DNA from: Campylobacteraceae bacterium
Lineage (GTDB): Bacteria; Campylobacterota; Campylobacteria; Campylobacterales; Sulfurovaceae
Length of the DNA: 44,291 nucleotides
Assembly: GCA_027056485.1 (NCBI GenBank)
Contig: JALUKQ010000185.1
Coordinates: 1 to 44,291, forward strand
Direction: 5' to 3'
Shown here in pieces: positions 30,758 through 40,178 of the stretch (positions are counted from its first letter, which is position 1; each line of letters begins with the position of its first letter). The notes below the pieces were generated by a model that worked only from the letters and a program-made list of their open reading frames with translations, had not been told where the DNA came from and did not search any database. A program made the translations under genes and the position numbers.

Positions 30758-31634
30758 ACTTAATTATCCTCTCCTCAAACCTCTTAATCTTAAAACTCTT
30801 AGCAATTCCAGTAGCTGTGAGATAGGCTCTTTTGGGTACACCTAGAGGCATAGTCGTGGGGATGCCCATATTGGTTTGGGTCATATAGAGGGCTGTTTTA
30901 GGGAAGTCTGGTTCGGTACATCCAAAACAGGGAGTACCTACAATGGTTTTTGAACTGGCATCGTTCCAAAGTATTTTATTACAGCTTCCTCTCGTGTGAG
31001 GTCCTTGACAACCTTGTTCATAGAAGAGACAGCCCTCTTTTAAACCAAACCCTTTGGTGTCAACCTTCCACTCAAAATACTCATTACGACTACAGCCCGT
31101 ATGTACAGTAATACCATACAACTCTTGAGGACGAAACATGTCGTCTAAAACTATGTCTTTCTCTTTTGCTAACATTAACAATACAAACGAGAGCCATTTT
31201 GGATGAATGGGACACCCAGGTAGAGAAATAAGCTTTGAAAAATATAGCTCATGTCGCTTGGTTTTCTCTTTTATGTCAAATGCAAAACCTGTAATATTCT
31301 TAGGGTCAGCCTCTTTAAAAACACCTCCAAAGGTAGCACAGGTTCCTGCTGTTATAATATGTTTAGCTTTTTGTGCATACACTTCTACAACAGTTGAAAG
31401 TTCAACCCCACCTTTTAACATCCCTTTTTCTCTAAATGAACCTTCTAAAATAAGAACATCACAAGCCAATTGAGTTTTAATAACCTCTTCAAGTATATAT
31501 TCTGTATCTAATAGTGGATGGTAGAGAAGTTCAAAGTGAGAGAGTATAGAAAAAAGTTCTGGATGGTTAAAAAAAGAGTGAGCATTACCATTACAAGTAA
31601 TGCTTTGAAGCCAAAGGAGTTTAGGCTTTTTCAC
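30747..31634 (-). CDS. Small subunit of a cytoplasmic group-2-type [NiFe] hydrogenase
   Basis: A 295-residue protein without a signal peptide or membrane anchor, so the enzyme should stay in the cytoplasm. Cluster ligands are TCNGNAHS (Cys14, with Asn17 where group 1 proteins have Cys), AGTCATFGG, PGCPIHP, HTGCSRN, GCLFYEQGC, GSCNK and CFGCTEPDFP. A CxGN motif is reported for cyanobacterial HupS, and the C-terminal TQTNMGIPTTMPLGV also resembles that group. It starts 3 bases after the TetR gene ends and overlaps the large-subunit gene, so the three form one transcript. Confidence 0.88.
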   Translation of the reverse strand: MKKPKLLWLQSITCNGNAHSFFNHPELFSILSHFELLYHPLLDTEYILEEVIKTQLACDVLILEGSFREKGMLKGGVELSTVVEVYAQKAKHIITAGTCATFGGVFKEADPKNITGFAFDIKEKTKRHELYFSKLISLPGCPIHPKWLSFVLLMLAKEKDIVLDDMFRPQELYGITVHTGCSRNEYFEWKVDTKGFGLKEGCLFYEQGCQGPHTRGSCNKILWNDASSKTIVGTPCFGCTEPDFPKTALYMTQTNMGIPTTMPLGVPKRAYLTATGIAKSFKIKRFEERIIKYDG

Positions 31635-31637
31635 AAT

Positions 31638-32231
31638 CTAAACTTTTAAAGCATTATAGATATTACGTGATATATCCTCAACATAAAACTCTATGTCATT
31701 AGGTAAAACCTCTTCTCCTTTTAAAAAGACCATACCACCAAGATAACCCATAAAAAGACCAAAAGCAGAGAAGAAATCTTGGTTACGCAAGGCACCTGAC
31801 TCTACTCCATCATCGAAGAAAATCATAATTTCGGTGATGAAGCCTGAGACACATATCATCCCTTCACAACCGTCGTTAAATACCTCTCGATTAGAGAGAT
31901 AGACACGTAAAAAGTACTCTATCATCTCTGGTTTCTCTTTTGCCATACGAAAGTAGAGTGTAACTATTTTTTTAACTTTCTCTTCTGTTGAAACTTCAAG
32001 TCCATTGACCTCACGTATCTCATTTCCTAAAACTTCTGAAGTATATTTAATAATCTCTTTTGCCAACATATCTTTAGATGAAAAATAGTTATAGAGATTT
32101 CCTACACTCATCTTTAATGCTTTTGCAATATCTGGAATAGTTGTTCTATGAAAACCATTAGTTGAAAAAAGTTGTAAAGCAGTTTGAATGATGGACTCTC
32201 GTTTTAATGCTTTTTTGTCGGCTATTTTCAA
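31638..32231 (-). CDS. TetR/AcrR-family transcriptional regulator
   Basis: A 197-residue regulator. Residues 10-57 are the TetR DNA-binding domain, with the helix-turn-helix IPDIAKALKMSVGNLYNYF and the usual SKDMLAKEII that follows. The ligand-binding part is helical and divergent, with Cys residues in NDGCEGMICVSGF. The start is TTG at 32231, preceded by AGAGGT; no in-frame ATG lies nearby. It is the first gene of an operon with the cytoplasmic hydrogenase. The palindromes upstream of hydA, the nickel permease gene and hypA are of typical TetR-operator size, making this the likely regulator of the hydrogenase genes. No such palindrome is evident before its own gene. Confidence 0.88.
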   Translation of the reverse strand: MKIADKKALKRESIIQTALQLFSTNGFHRTTIPDIAKALKMSVGNLYNYFSSKDMLAKEIIKYTSEVLGNEIREVNGLEVSTEEKVKKIVTLYFRMAKEKPEMIEYFLRVYLSNREVFNDGCEGMICVSGFITEIMIFFDDGVESGALRNQDFFSAFGLFMGYLGGMVFLKGEEVLPNDIEFYVEDISRNIYNALKV

Positions 32232-32336
32232 TACTTACCTCTTCTTGTTAGTTTAAAAGTATTTTAACATAATTATTTATAACATAATAGATATACTCTC
32301 GTAAAAGAGAAAGATAGAGAGGAAAGACATTTATCT

Positions 32337-32367
32337 AGTAAGATATAGTCAAAGACTATATCTTACT
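32337..32367. terminator. Perfect 14-bp hairpin overlapping the fabH stop codon
   Basis: AGTAAGATATAGTC-AAA-GACTATATCTTACT is a perfect 14-bp stem with a three-base loop. The last fabH codons and its TAG stop lie within it. A TTTT run follows only on the plus-strand side. It probably ends the ndk-plsX-fabH transcript or protects its 3-prime end. Confidence 0.6.
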
Positions 32368-33357
32368 TTTACCTGCAAAAGGAAGTAGTGCAGAAGCCCA
32401 TGTAAGTCCACCACCAAAGGTATCGAGTAGCATTAACTCTCCCTCTTTAAGTCGACCTGATTCCCAAATATTATTAATAGCCATAGGGATAGAAGCAGCT
32501 GAAGTATTTCCATACTTACCAACCGTTAAAACCACTTGTTCCTCTTTCATTTTTAATGAATCACCTACAGCTTTAATAATTCTATAGTTTGCTTGATGAG
32601 GAATAAAATGAGGGATGTCTTCAGATTTAATCTCATTTTTGGCTAAGATATCTTTTACATCCTTTGTTAAAGTCTTTACAGCCAATTTAAAAGTTTCATT
32701 TCCTTTCATCTGAACAAAGTTTAGACCTTGTTCTATAACTTGCTCTGAAACAGGGTTAACACAACCAGGAGCTGGAGTCACTAAAAAGTCAGAGTAAGAG
32801 CCATCTGCTGATGCATGAATATCTATAAACGCTTCAGATTTATCTTCTGTAGCAGAGATAACTGCTGCCCCTGCTCCATCTCCAAAAAGTATACATGTTG
32901 TTCTATCTGTATAGTCCACAATCGATGAAAACTTCTCTGCCCCTATGATAAGTACATGTTTTTTCATACCCGACTCTATAAATGCTTTTGCTACACTCAA
33001 AGCATAAACAAAACCCGAACAAGCAGCAGAGATATCAAAGGCTTGAACATTTTTAATACCAAGTTTATCAGAAATAATACATGAAGTTGCAGGCATATTA
33101 AAATAGTCAGGAGTAACGGTTGCACAGACCACTAAATCTATATCAGATGTTTCTAATCCTGCTCTCTCTATAGCAATTTTAGAAGCTTTTGCAGCCATGT
33201 CACTGGTATACTCATTAGCTGCTGCAATACGTCGTTCAGATATACCTGTACGCTTTAAAATCCACTCATCACTTGTGTCGACCATCTTCTCAAGATCGGC
33301 ATTACTTAATACTTTAGAGGGAACATAAGCCCCAATAGAATGAAATTTTGCGTACAT
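32356..33357 (-). CDS. fabH: Beta-ketoacyl-ACP synthase III (FabH)
   Basis: A 333-residue condensing enzyme that starts fatty-acid synthesis by joining acetyl-CoA to malonyl-ACP. The catalytic triad is Cys113 (ISAACSGFVYAL), His in IPHQANYRI and Asn in YGNTSAAS. Length is normal. It follows plsX after 8 bases, the arrangement also found in Campylobacter. Confidence 0.96.
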   Translation of the reverse strand: MYAKFHSIGAYVPSKVLSNADLEKMVDTSDEWILKRTGISERRIAAANEYTSDMAAKASKIAIERAGLETSDIDLVVCATVTPDYFNMPATSCIISDKLGIKNVQAFDISAACSGFVYALSVAKAFIESGMKKHVLIIGAEKFSSIVDYTDRTTCILFGDGAGAAVISATEDKSEAFIDIHASADGSYSDFLVTPAPGCVNPVSEQVIEQGLNFVQMKGNETFKLAVKTLTKDVKDILAKNEIKSEDIPHFIPHQANYRIIKAVGDSLKMKEEQVVLTVGKYGNTSAASIPMAINNIWESGRLKEGELMLLDTFGGGLTWASALLPFAGKSKI

Positions 33358-33365
33358 TATTTACC

Positions 33366-34361
33366 TTATTTATTTTGTTCTGTTAGCAATTTCTCTATGG
33401 CACTATTTACATTAGAATCACTATATGTGATGGCTTGAAAAATAGCATTTTTAATCGCCTTAGAGTTACTTTTTCCGTGCGATATAATAGCACAACCATT
33501 CACTCCAAGTAAAGGGGCACCACCATATTCTGCATAATCTACCTTCTTTTTTAGCTTAGTGAATACTTTTTTTCTCATAAGTAAGGCACCAAACTTAGCA
33601 GGAATAGATTTTCTTATCTGATCTTTCATGAGAGTAAAAATAGTTTTAACAACACCTTCACTTGCTTTGAGAACGATATTACCTGTATAACCATCACAGA
33701 CAACAACATCTACCTCACCATTAAAAATATCTGAACCCTCAACATTCCCTTTAAAACCAGGAACATCTTTAAGTAATTTAAATGCCTCTTTTGTTAAAGC
33801 ATTACCTTTACTCTCTTCCTCTCCATTAGATAATAATCCAACTGAAGGGTTTCTAAGTCCTAAAACTTTTTGAGCATAAACTTCACCCATAATAGCAAAC
33901 TCATATAAGTTTTTAGCAGTACAATCCGTAACAGCTCCCACATCTAACAGTAACGTTTTACCATTATGAGAAAGACTTGGCATGAGTGTTGCTAAAGCAG
34001 GTTTAGAAATATGAGGTAATCTTCCTATGCGTAGTGTAGCTAAAGCCATGGTTGCACCAGAGTGTCCAGCAGAAACAACAGCGTCAGCATGATTGTCACG
34101 TACCAACTCTACAGCTTTAAAGATAGAAGACTCTTTTCTCTTAAGTGCTTTAGTAGCTGATTCACTCATAGCAATAACATCTGTAGATTCTACAATTTCA
34201 ACTTGCTCAAGATAGTATTGTGGAAGGTGTTGTAATATCAGTTCTCTATCACCTACAAGTATAGGTAAGAACGTTTTTTCATCTAAGGCTTGAGTTACGC
34301 CTTCTATAATAGGCTCGGGACCAAAGTCCCCACCCATTGCGTCAATAGCAATTCTAATCAT
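33366..34361 (-). CDS. plsX: Phosphate acyltransferase PlsX
   Basis: A 331-residue enzyme that makes acyl-phosphate from acyl-ACP for phospholipid synthesis. The N-terminal [17 protein letters not shown] is diagnostic, and [12 protein letters not shown] and NGEEESKGN are further conserved blocks. It lies 13 bases after rpmF and 8 bases before fabH; the plsX-fabH pair is common in bacteria. Confidence 0.96.
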   Translation of the reverse strand: MIRIAIDAMGGDFGPEPIIEGVTQALDEKTFLPILVGDRELILQHLPQYYLEQVEIVESTDVIAMSESATKALKRKESSIFKAVELVRDNHADAVVSAGHSGATMALATLRIGRLPHISKPALATLMPSLSHNGKTLLLDVGAVTDCTAKNLYEFAIMGEVYAQKVLGLRNPSVGLLSNGEEESKGNALTKEAFKLLKDVPGFKGNVEGSDIFNGEVDVVVCDGYTGNIVLKASEGVVKTIFTLMKDQIRKSIPAKFGALLMRKKVFTKLKKKVDYAEYGGAPLLGVNGCAIISHGKSNSKAIKNAIFQAITYSDSNVNSAIEKLLTEQNK

Positions 34362-34374
34362 CAGAACTACTTAA

Positions 34375-34536
34375 TTATGCTTTAGTCGTATTATATTCAC
34401 CAGTTGTCATGTTCATATGGTGAGGCATTCTCCATGTACCATCTGCATCTTTTACAGGTCTTGGTAATGTTAATTTGTAATGCGTTCTTCTTTTTGCTGC
34501 TCTAGTTTTACTGTGACGTCTCTTAGGTACTGCCAT
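34375..34536 (-). CDS. rpmF: 50S ribosomal protein L32
   Basis: A 53-residue protein that begins [20 protein letters not shown], the standard L32 start, and ends [11 protein letters not shown] read it directly from the reverse complement; ATG at 34536 is preceded by AAAGGAAAA. The CxxC zinc ribbon found in some L32 proteins is absent, as in a zinc-independent form. It lies between DUF177 and plsX, the usual rpmF position. Confidence 0.95.
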   Translation of the reverse strand: MAVPKRRHSKTRAAKRRTHYKLTLPRPVKDADGTWRMPHHMNMTTGEYNTTKA

Positions 34537-34562
34537 AATATTTTCCTTTGTGTTTTTTTATA

Positions 34563-34597
34563 GGTAGGAACAGAAGGAGTAAGACTCCTTGCTCCTT
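34563..34597. repeat. REP-like palindromic element between DUF177 and rpmF
   Basis: The sequence GTAGGAAC (34564-34571) leads into a perfect hairpin AAGGAGT-AAG-ACTCCTT (34574-34590) and ends GCTCCT. The outer ends match those of the 3716-3786 element (TAGGAAC ... GCTCCT) although the stem differs. It touches the DUF177 stop codon. Confidence 0.5.
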
Positions 34598-34970
34598 AAA
34601 ATTCTCTTTCGAACTCTTCTTCATCATTCTCACACTCATCACAATAATGATATGAGTTTTGAATCGATGTAATTTCACTTTGAAGTATAAATTCAAGGTC
34701 TATCACACCATCAATAAATTCGATTATATCTAAATCATCTTTAGTCTCTATAACTTCATCACTTAATGTTAAATGAAGAGGATAGTTCATATTTTGTTGA
34801 TACTCTTTTCCACATCTATCACAGAAAAGTTCAATTTTACCTTCAAGGTTTCCCTCTAGTCGAAGTCGATGATAACCACTTTTTGCCAGCGTTCCTTTTA
34901 AACAAACACCCGAGACGCTTAACTCAAAAGGTTTTTTTGTCTGACCTACTTTATCATAAACTATTTTCAT
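34596..34970 (-). CDS. DUF177 (YceD-like) protein
   Basis: A 124-residue protein of the YceD/DUF177 family, which is almost always encoded directly upstream of rpmF, as here. The CDRCG pair and a later CDEC motif suggest a zinc site. YceD has been linked to 23S rRNA maturation in other organisms; that role is not shown here. The C-terminus is strongly acidic (ECENDEEEFEREF). It starts 11 bases after ndk ends. Confidence 0.85.
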   Translation of the reverse strand: MKIVYDKVGQTKKPFELSVSGVCLKGTLAKSGYHRLRLEGNLEGKIELFCDRCGKEYQQNMNYPLHLTLSDEVIETKDDLDIIEFIDGVIDLEFILQSEITSIQNSYHYCDECENDEEEFEREF

Positions 34971-34981
34971 AGTTTAAAAAC

Positions 34982-35395
34982 TTATACAAGCTCTCTTTGT
35001 GCAAAGAAGAAGTTAATTTCATTAACTGCATTCTCAACTGAGTCAGAACCGTGAACAGCATTAGCATCAATACTCTCTGCGAAGTCAGCTCTGATTGTAC
35101 CAGCTTCTGCTTCTGCAGGATTTGTAGCACCCATTAGGTCTCTGTTTGTTTGCATTGCATTTTCACCTTCAAGCACAGTTACAACAACTGGTCCAGAAAT
35201 CATAAACTCTACAAGGTCTTTAAAGAAAGGACGCTCAGCATGAATAGCATAAAATGCCTCTGCATCTGCTTGAGTTAACTGAATCTTTTTTGTTGCTGCT
35301 ATTCTAAGGTTAGCTGCTTCAAATCTTGCAAGAATCTGTCCTACAACGTTTTTTGCTACTGCATCTGGTTTAATGATTGATAATGTTTGTTCCAC
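34982..35395 (-). CDS. ndk: Nucleoside diphosphate kinase
   Basis: A 137-residue enzyme that equalises NTP pools by phosphate transfer through a phosphohistidine. The active-site His115 lies in NAVHGSDS, and [10 protein letters not shown] at the start is typical. Length is normal. Confidence 0.97.
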   Translation of the reverse strand: MEQTLSIIKPDAVAKNVVGQILARFEAANLRIAATKKIQLTQADAEAFYAIHAERPFFKDLVEFMISGPVVVTVLEGENAMQTNRDLMGATNPAEAEAGTIRADFAESIDANAVHGSDSVENAVNEINFFFAQRELV

Positions 35396-35529
35396 GTTTT
35401 TGCTCCATTAAGCTTAGCAAATTCAACTATGTTGAATCACTACTAAAGTATTTTGAGCTGGAATTATATCAGAAAATTATTAAAAATTAGTTTGTTTTTA
35501 GAAAAGATAGAAGAGAAATATGAAGTATT

Positions 35530-35560
35530 GAGATGAGTGACTAAAATAGTCACTCATCTC
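35530..35560 (-). terminator. Strong 14-bp hairpin after the ferredoxin gene
   Basis: GAGATGAGTGACTA-AAA-TAGTCACTCATCTC is a perfect 14-bp stem with a three-base loop, starting 17 bases after the ferredoxin stop codon. The sequence that follows on the minus strand is moderately U-rich. It is the best factor-independent terminator candidate in the window. Confidence 0.7.
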
Positions 35561-35577
35561 ATAAGGTAAATTAAGAC

Positions 35578-35853
35578 TTAGTCTTCAACTACGTCTGAAC
35601 CTGCTTCTCCTCTATTTGGAGAAAGAGTTAAACCTTCTTTTGGCTCATCCCATACAATACACTCTTCAGTTGGACATGCTTCAGCACAAGCTGGAGTATC
35701 AAAGTGACCTACACACTCAACACATTTATCTTCGTATACGTAGTAAATCTCTTCTCCCGTTGGGTTATCATCCTCATCTACAATTGCTTCTGTTGGACAT
35801 TCGTCAATACACGCTGCACAGTTGATACAAGTATCTAAAATTTTTACTGCCAT
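35578..35853 (-). CDS. 2[4Fe-4S] ferredoxin
   Basis: A 91-residue ferredoxin starting at ATG 35853 after AAGGAAT; a longer frame to 35892 lacks a ribosome-binding site. The first cluster motif is CINCAACIDECP. The second is the extended form CVECVGHFDTPACAEACP, with an insertion between the second and third cysteines as in Allochromatium-type ferredoxins, and a C-terminal extension follows (EECIVWDEPKEGL onward). Such proteins have very low potentials and serve reductive-TCA-cycle oxidoreductases in this phylum. It lies upstream of ndk, as in Campylobacter. Confidence 0.92.
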   Translation of the reverse strand: MAVKILDTCINCAACIDECPTEAIVDEDDNPTGEEIYYVYEDKCVECVGHFDTPACAEACPTEECIVWDEPKEGLTLSPNRGEAGSDVVED

Positions 35854-35980
35854 TTTTATTCCTTTTATAATTGGTTTACAAACTATAGCCAAAGAAAATT
35901 AAAAAATTCTTTAATAAGGAATTTTTAACCCAACTTTTTAGCCTAAATTGTAGTATTTAATCACTTTTTTGAACCTTAAA

Positions 35981-36001
35981 TATTGATAAACACTATCAAT
36001 A
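35981..36001. terminator. AT-rich inverted repeat between metK and the ferredoxin gene
   Basis: TATTGATA-AACAC-TATCAATA is a perfect 8-bp inverted repeat beginning 20 bases after the metK stop. It could be a weak terminator. Its TTGAT/ATCAA halves resemble FNR half-sites but are spaced by seven bases, not four. Confidence 0.35.
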
Positions 36002-36020
36002 TCACAAGTAGCTCTAAAAG

Positions 36021-37175
36021 CTATTTAAAAAATGCTTTTATATCTTCCTGACGGTTTGTCATTTCCCATGTAAAGCCCTCATTCTCACGACCAAAATGTC
36101 CATAAGCTGCACTCTTTTTATAAATAGGTCTTAACAAATCTAGCTCTTTAATAATTCCTGCTGGTGAGAGGTCAAAAAGTTCTTTAACACATGCTTCTAT
36201 TTTAGACTCATCAAATTTACCTGTTCCATGAGTATCTACCATTATAGAAACTGGTTGTACCACACCAATAGCATATGCAATTTGAATGGTAACTTTATCA
36301 GCCACCTCTGCTGCTACTAAATTTTTAGCAACATATCGTGCTGCATAGGCTGCTGAACGGTCAACTTTTGTAGGGTCTTTACCAGAAAAAGCTCCACCAC
36401 CATGAGGACATGAACCACCATAGGTATCAACAATAATCTTACGACCTGTTAAACCAGCATCACCTTGAGGTCCACCAATAACAAAACGTCCTGTAGGATT
36501 AATATGGTAAGTTATATCATCTGATAATAACTCAGAAGGGATTACCTCTTTAATAACTTCAGTCATTACAGCTTCTGAAAGTACTTCATGAGTAATCTCA
36601 TCATCATGTTGTGTTGAGACTACTATGGTGTCAATAGCTACTGGTTTATCATCAACATATTTTACACTTACCTGTGCTTTACCATCTGGTCTTAAAAAAG
36701 GAACTGTTCCATTTTTTCTCACCTCTGCCAGTTTAGCAGTAATTTTATGTGCCAACAGTATAGGTAAAGGCATAAGTTCAGGTGTCTCCCTACAAGCATA
36801 ACCAAACATTAAACCTTGGTCTCCTGCTCCTATTTCTCCTGAAGATTGATCAACACCTTGGTTAATATCTGGACTCTGTTCCCCAATACCATTTAAAACA
36901 CCTGCACTTCGATAGTCAAAGCCAAATGCTGCATTGGTATAACCTATCTCTCTTATCACTTCACGAGCAATCTCTTGCATAGGTGCATACTCTGAAGTTT
37001 TTAGCTCACCTGCAATTACACAAAAACCATTACTTACCAAAGTCTCACACGCAACTCTAGCTGTTTTATCTCTTTCTATAATATAATCTAAGATCGCATC
37101 AGATATTTGATCAGCCATCTTATCTGGATGACCCTCAGTTACCGATTCACTGGTAAAAATGTACTCTTTTGACAT
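36021..37175 (-). CDS. metK: S-adenosylmethionine synthetase
   Basis: A 384-residue enzyme that makes S-adenosylmethionine from methionine and ATP. The conserved [29 protein letters not shown] and [16 protein letters not shown] blocks are all present. Start ATG follows AAGGAAT. It is flanked by dxs and the ferredoxin gene with gaps of 62 and 167 bases. Confidence 0.97.
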   Translation of the reverse strand: MSKEYIFTSESVTEGHPDKMADQISDAILDYIIERDKTARVACETLVSNGFCVIAGELKTSEYAPMQEIAREVIREIGYTNAAFGFDYRSAGVLNGIGEQSPDINQGVDQSSGEIGAGDQGLMFGYACRETPELMPLPILLAHKITAKLAEVRKNGTVPFLRPDGKAQVSVKYVDDKPVAIDTIVVSTQHDDEITHEVLSEAVMTEVIKEVIPSELLSDDITYHINPTGRFVIGGPQGDAGLTGRKIIVDTYGGSCPHGGGAFSGKDPTKVDRSAAYAARYVAKNLVAAEVADKVTIQIAYAIGVVQPVSIMVDTHGTGKFDESKIEACVKELFDLSPAGIIKELDLLRPIYKKSAAYGHFGRENEGFTWEMTNRQEDIKAFFK

Positions 37176-37237
37176 ATAAATTATTCCTTTTCCAATTATT
37201 TTTTTAAAATTTTATCACAAAAACAAATAAATAATGT

Positions 37238-39064
37238 TTATTTAATTTGTTCTGCTAACTGCTTAGGCAATAAACCTAAAGACTCTTCAACCAACTTTGT
37301 ATTACCATGAGTAATAAACTCATCATCATACTCAAATGTGGTCAACTCTATATCTTGAACCCTCTCTTGGCTTAACATCTCTAAAATAGCTGAACCTACT
37401 CCACCCATTTTTACTGAATCTGAAAAGATAAACCATTTTTTATGAGTTTTTGCTAACTCTAGTAGCATCTCTTTATCTAAAGGCTTTACAAAACGTAAAT
37501 CCAGTATTGTAGGTGTGGACTCAAGTAACTCAGCTACCTGCTCTGCTCTTCCCATACCATTACCATAACCAATAAGGAGTATATCTTCACCCTCTTTTAT
37601 CATTTGTGATTTACCCAATTCAAATGGGGTTGCATCACTATTTTGGGAGATAAAAGCTCCTCTTGGATACCTAAAAGCACAAGGAGTAGGAAAATCTTTT
37701 GCATACTCCATTGCCAATCTCATTGTCGTATCACTTGATGGAGCAAATATGGTCATGTTTGGGATGGTACGCAAAAAAGAGATATCAAATACACCTTGAT
37801 GGGTCTCTCCATCTTCACCTACAAGCCCTGCTCTATCTATAGCAAAAGCTACACCTAAGTTCATGAGACAGATATCATGAATAACTTGATCATACCCTCT
37901 TTGTAAAAAGGTGGAATACAAGGCACAAAATGGTTTAAAGCCCTCTTTTGCTAAAGGTCCCATAGAGGTTACAGCGTGTTGCTCTGCAATAGCAACATCC
38001 CAAAAACGTTCAGGATACTTTGCTATAGCATTAGACATACCTGTTCCACTTGGCATGGCTGCAGTTACCCCCACTACCTTTTCATCTTTGTCTGCCAACT
38101 CCACTAAAGTTTCTGAAAAAATAGCTGTTGAAGCTTTGGGAGCAGATTTTTTTGCTGAGTCTCCAGTAGTTAAGTCAAAAGCACCAACACCATGCCAATG
38201 CTCTTTCTCTGAACCAGCACCCTCTGCTACTTCATACCCTTTACCTTTTGTAGTCTGGACATGAATAAGAACTGGACGTTTCATATCTCTTGCTAAAATC
38301 AGTGTCTCTTTTATAGAAGCGATATTATGACCATCGATAGGACCAATATACTCTAACCCTAACTCTTCAAATAAAATTCCTGGAGTAATCAAATGAAAAG
38401 ACTCCTCAAATCGTTTTGCCAAATAGGTTGCACCATCAGGAAGTGTTTCTAACATATCTTTAGTTTTAGCTTTAAACTTCTGATAAAAAGGAGAAGCCAT
38501 CGTTTGAGATAAAATACGACTTAAAGCACCTATAGGAGAGGCTATGCTCATCTCATTATCATTTAAAATGATAATTGCTGGGTACTTTCTATCTCCCAAC
38601 TCATTCATCGCCTCATAAACCATACCTGCAGACATAGAACCATCCCCTATAAAAGCGATGGGAACACGTTCATCTTGTTCACCATTTAAAGCAATGGCTT
38701 TTGCAGCACCTGTAGCCAATGAAATAGAGGTTGAAGAGTGACCTGCCATATAGTAGTCACTATCTGACTCTTTTGGTTTTGTATAACCAGAGAGTCCACC
38801 AAACTGACGTAAGGTATCAAATTCATCCCATCTATCTGTTACCAGTTTATGGGCATATGCTTGATGAGAAACATCAAAAATAAAAGGATTTTTTTCTGCA
38901 TCAAAAACAGAATGCATGGCTACAATAATATCTGTAGCACCCAATGTTGAGCTTAGATGACCACCATTTTTACTTACTGTGTCAAGTATTTTTTGACGTA
39001 CTTGCTCTGCAATAGATTCTAACTCCTCTATACTCTTCTCTTTTAAATCTCCAAATTTACTCAT
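37238..39064 (-). CDS. dxs: 1-deoxy-D-xylulose-5-phosphate synthase
   Basis: A 608-residue thiamine-diphosphate enzyme, the first step of the MEP isoprenoid pathway. The TPP motif is GDGSMSAGMVYEAMNE and the catalytic segment near residue 48 reads DVSHQAYAHK. DRAGLVGEDGETHQG is the conserved block of the transketolase-type pyrimidine domain. Its start overlaps the hisC stop by one base (TAATG). In C. jejuni, fliF, fliG and fliH separate hisC from dxs; they are absent here. Confidence 0.96.
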   Translation of the reverse strand: MSKFGDLKEKSIEELESIAEQVRQKILDTVSKNGGHLSSTLGATDIIVAMHSVFDAEKNPFIFDVSHQAYAHKLVTDRWDEFDTLRQFGGLSGYTKPKESDSDYYMAGHSSTSISLATGAAKAIALNGEQDERVPIAFIGDGSMSAGMVYEAMNELGDRKYPAIIILNDNEMSIASPIGALSRILSQTMASPFYQKFKAKTKDMLETLPDGATYLAKRFEESFHLITPGILFEELGLEYIGPIDGHNIASIKETLILARDMKRPVLIHVQTTKGKGYEVAEGAGSEKEHWHGVGAFDLTTGDSAKKSAPKASTAIFSETLVELADKDEKVVGVTAAMPSGTGMSNAIAKYPERFWDVAIAEQHAVTSMGPLAKEGFKPFCALYSTFLQRGYDQVIHDICLMNLGVAFAIDRAGLVGEDGETHQGVFDISFLRTIPNMTIFAPSSDTTMRLAMEYAKDFPTPCAFRYPRGAFISQNSDATPFELGKSQMIKEGEDILLIGYGNGMGRAEQVAELLESTPTILDLRFVKPLDKEMLLELAKTHKKWFIFSDSVKMGGVGSAILEMLSQERVQDIELTTFEYDDEFITHGNTKLVEESLGLLPKQLAEQIK

Positions 39065-40161
39065 TATACTACCTTAGACAATACTTCAAAGAGTCTATCA
39101 TTTTGTTCTTTAGTTCCGATGGTAATACGAACAGCATTCATACCATATGAGGCTAAGTTACGAATAATCACACCCTGCTTAAGTAAGGCATCAGAAATTT
39201 TTGTTGAGTCCATATTGTCAGAAAAAAGATAAGTGATAAAATTGGTATAACTATTTATATATTCAAAACCATTCTCTTTTGCAAAATTTTCATAACGTGT
39301 TATCTCTTTAGTATGTAAAGCAATAGACTCTTCTACAAATAGTTCATCTTTACATGCTTCGATGGCTGCTGCCAATGAAAGTGTGGTAATGTTAAATGGT
39401 GGACGCATCTTATACAACTCATTGATAAGTTTTTTATCTCCTATACCATAACCCACACGCATCCCCCCTAAACCATAAGCTTTAGAGAATGTTCCCAAAT
39501 AAATAACATTAGAGAAATTTATAACATCATTAGGCTCAATACGATACTTCTCATCTTTTGCAGCTGCATACTCCATATAAGCACCATCTACAACAATCAA
39601 AGTATCTTTATCTACTGCCTCAATAATCTTTAAAACATCCTCTCTACTTGTAGCATCACCTGTAGGATTATTTGGCGTACAAATATAGATTATCTTAGGT
39701 TTATGTTCTTTATATGCCTCTATAAACTCATCTACTTTATGTTCATAACTAGGAGTTCTTACTATTTTAGCACCCATCTGTTTTGCATAAATCTCATACA
39801 TTGCAAAAGTTACTTTTGACATAAGAACAGTATCACCTTCACTCAATAAAGCACGAGAGACAAACTCTAAAACTTGGTCTGAACCTGCACCTATAATAAT
39901 ATTGTCAGCAATAACATCAAACTTTTTAGAAAGAGCGTCTTTAAGTTCAAACATAGAATCATCAGGATACAAAAAAGCTTTATGGGCATTTTCAGCAATC
40001 ACTTCAGCTACCTTAGGACTACACCCTTTTGGATTCTCATTTGATGCCAATTTTACAACATCCTCAGGAGATATACCAAATTCTCGCACTACCAATTCTA
40101 TGGGCTTACCTGCTTCATAAATTTTTATATCTTTTAGTGCTTCATTAAACTTCATCATCAT
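39064..40161 (-). CDS. hisC: Histidinol-phosphate aminotransferase
   Basis: A 365-residue PLP-dependent aminotransferase of histidine synthesis. The PLP lysine lies in [17 protein letters not shown], and [12 protein letters not shown] and [10 protein letters not shown] are typical. Three ATG codons in a row open the frame (40161, 40158, 40155); the third gives the start [10 protein letters not shown]. It follows pheA after 17 bases, as in Campylobacter. Confidence 0.93.
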   Translation of the reverse strand: MMMKFNEALKDIKIYEAGKPIELVVREFGISPEDVVKLASNENPKGCSPKVAEVIAENAHKAFLYPDDSMFELKDALSKKFDVIADNIIIGAGSDQVLEFVSRALLSEGDTVLMSKVTFAMYEIYAKQMGAKIVRTPSYEHKVDEFIEAYKEHKPKIIYICTPNNPTGDATSREDVLKIIEAVDKDTLIVVDGAYMEYAAAKDEKYRIEPNDVINFSNVIYLGTFSKAYGLGGMRVGYGIGDKKLINELYKMRPPFNITTLSLAAAIEACKDELFVEESIALHTKEITRYENFAKENGFEYINSYTNFITYLFSDNMDSTKISDALLKQGVIIRNLASYGMNAVRITIGTKEQNDRLFEVLSKVV

Positions 40162-40178
40162 CCTTTACTTTTTTATCT

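Noticed and set aside
35981-36001. FNR-type binding site
   Set aside because: The TTGAT and ATCAA halves are separated by seven bases, not four, so it does not match the FNR spacing.
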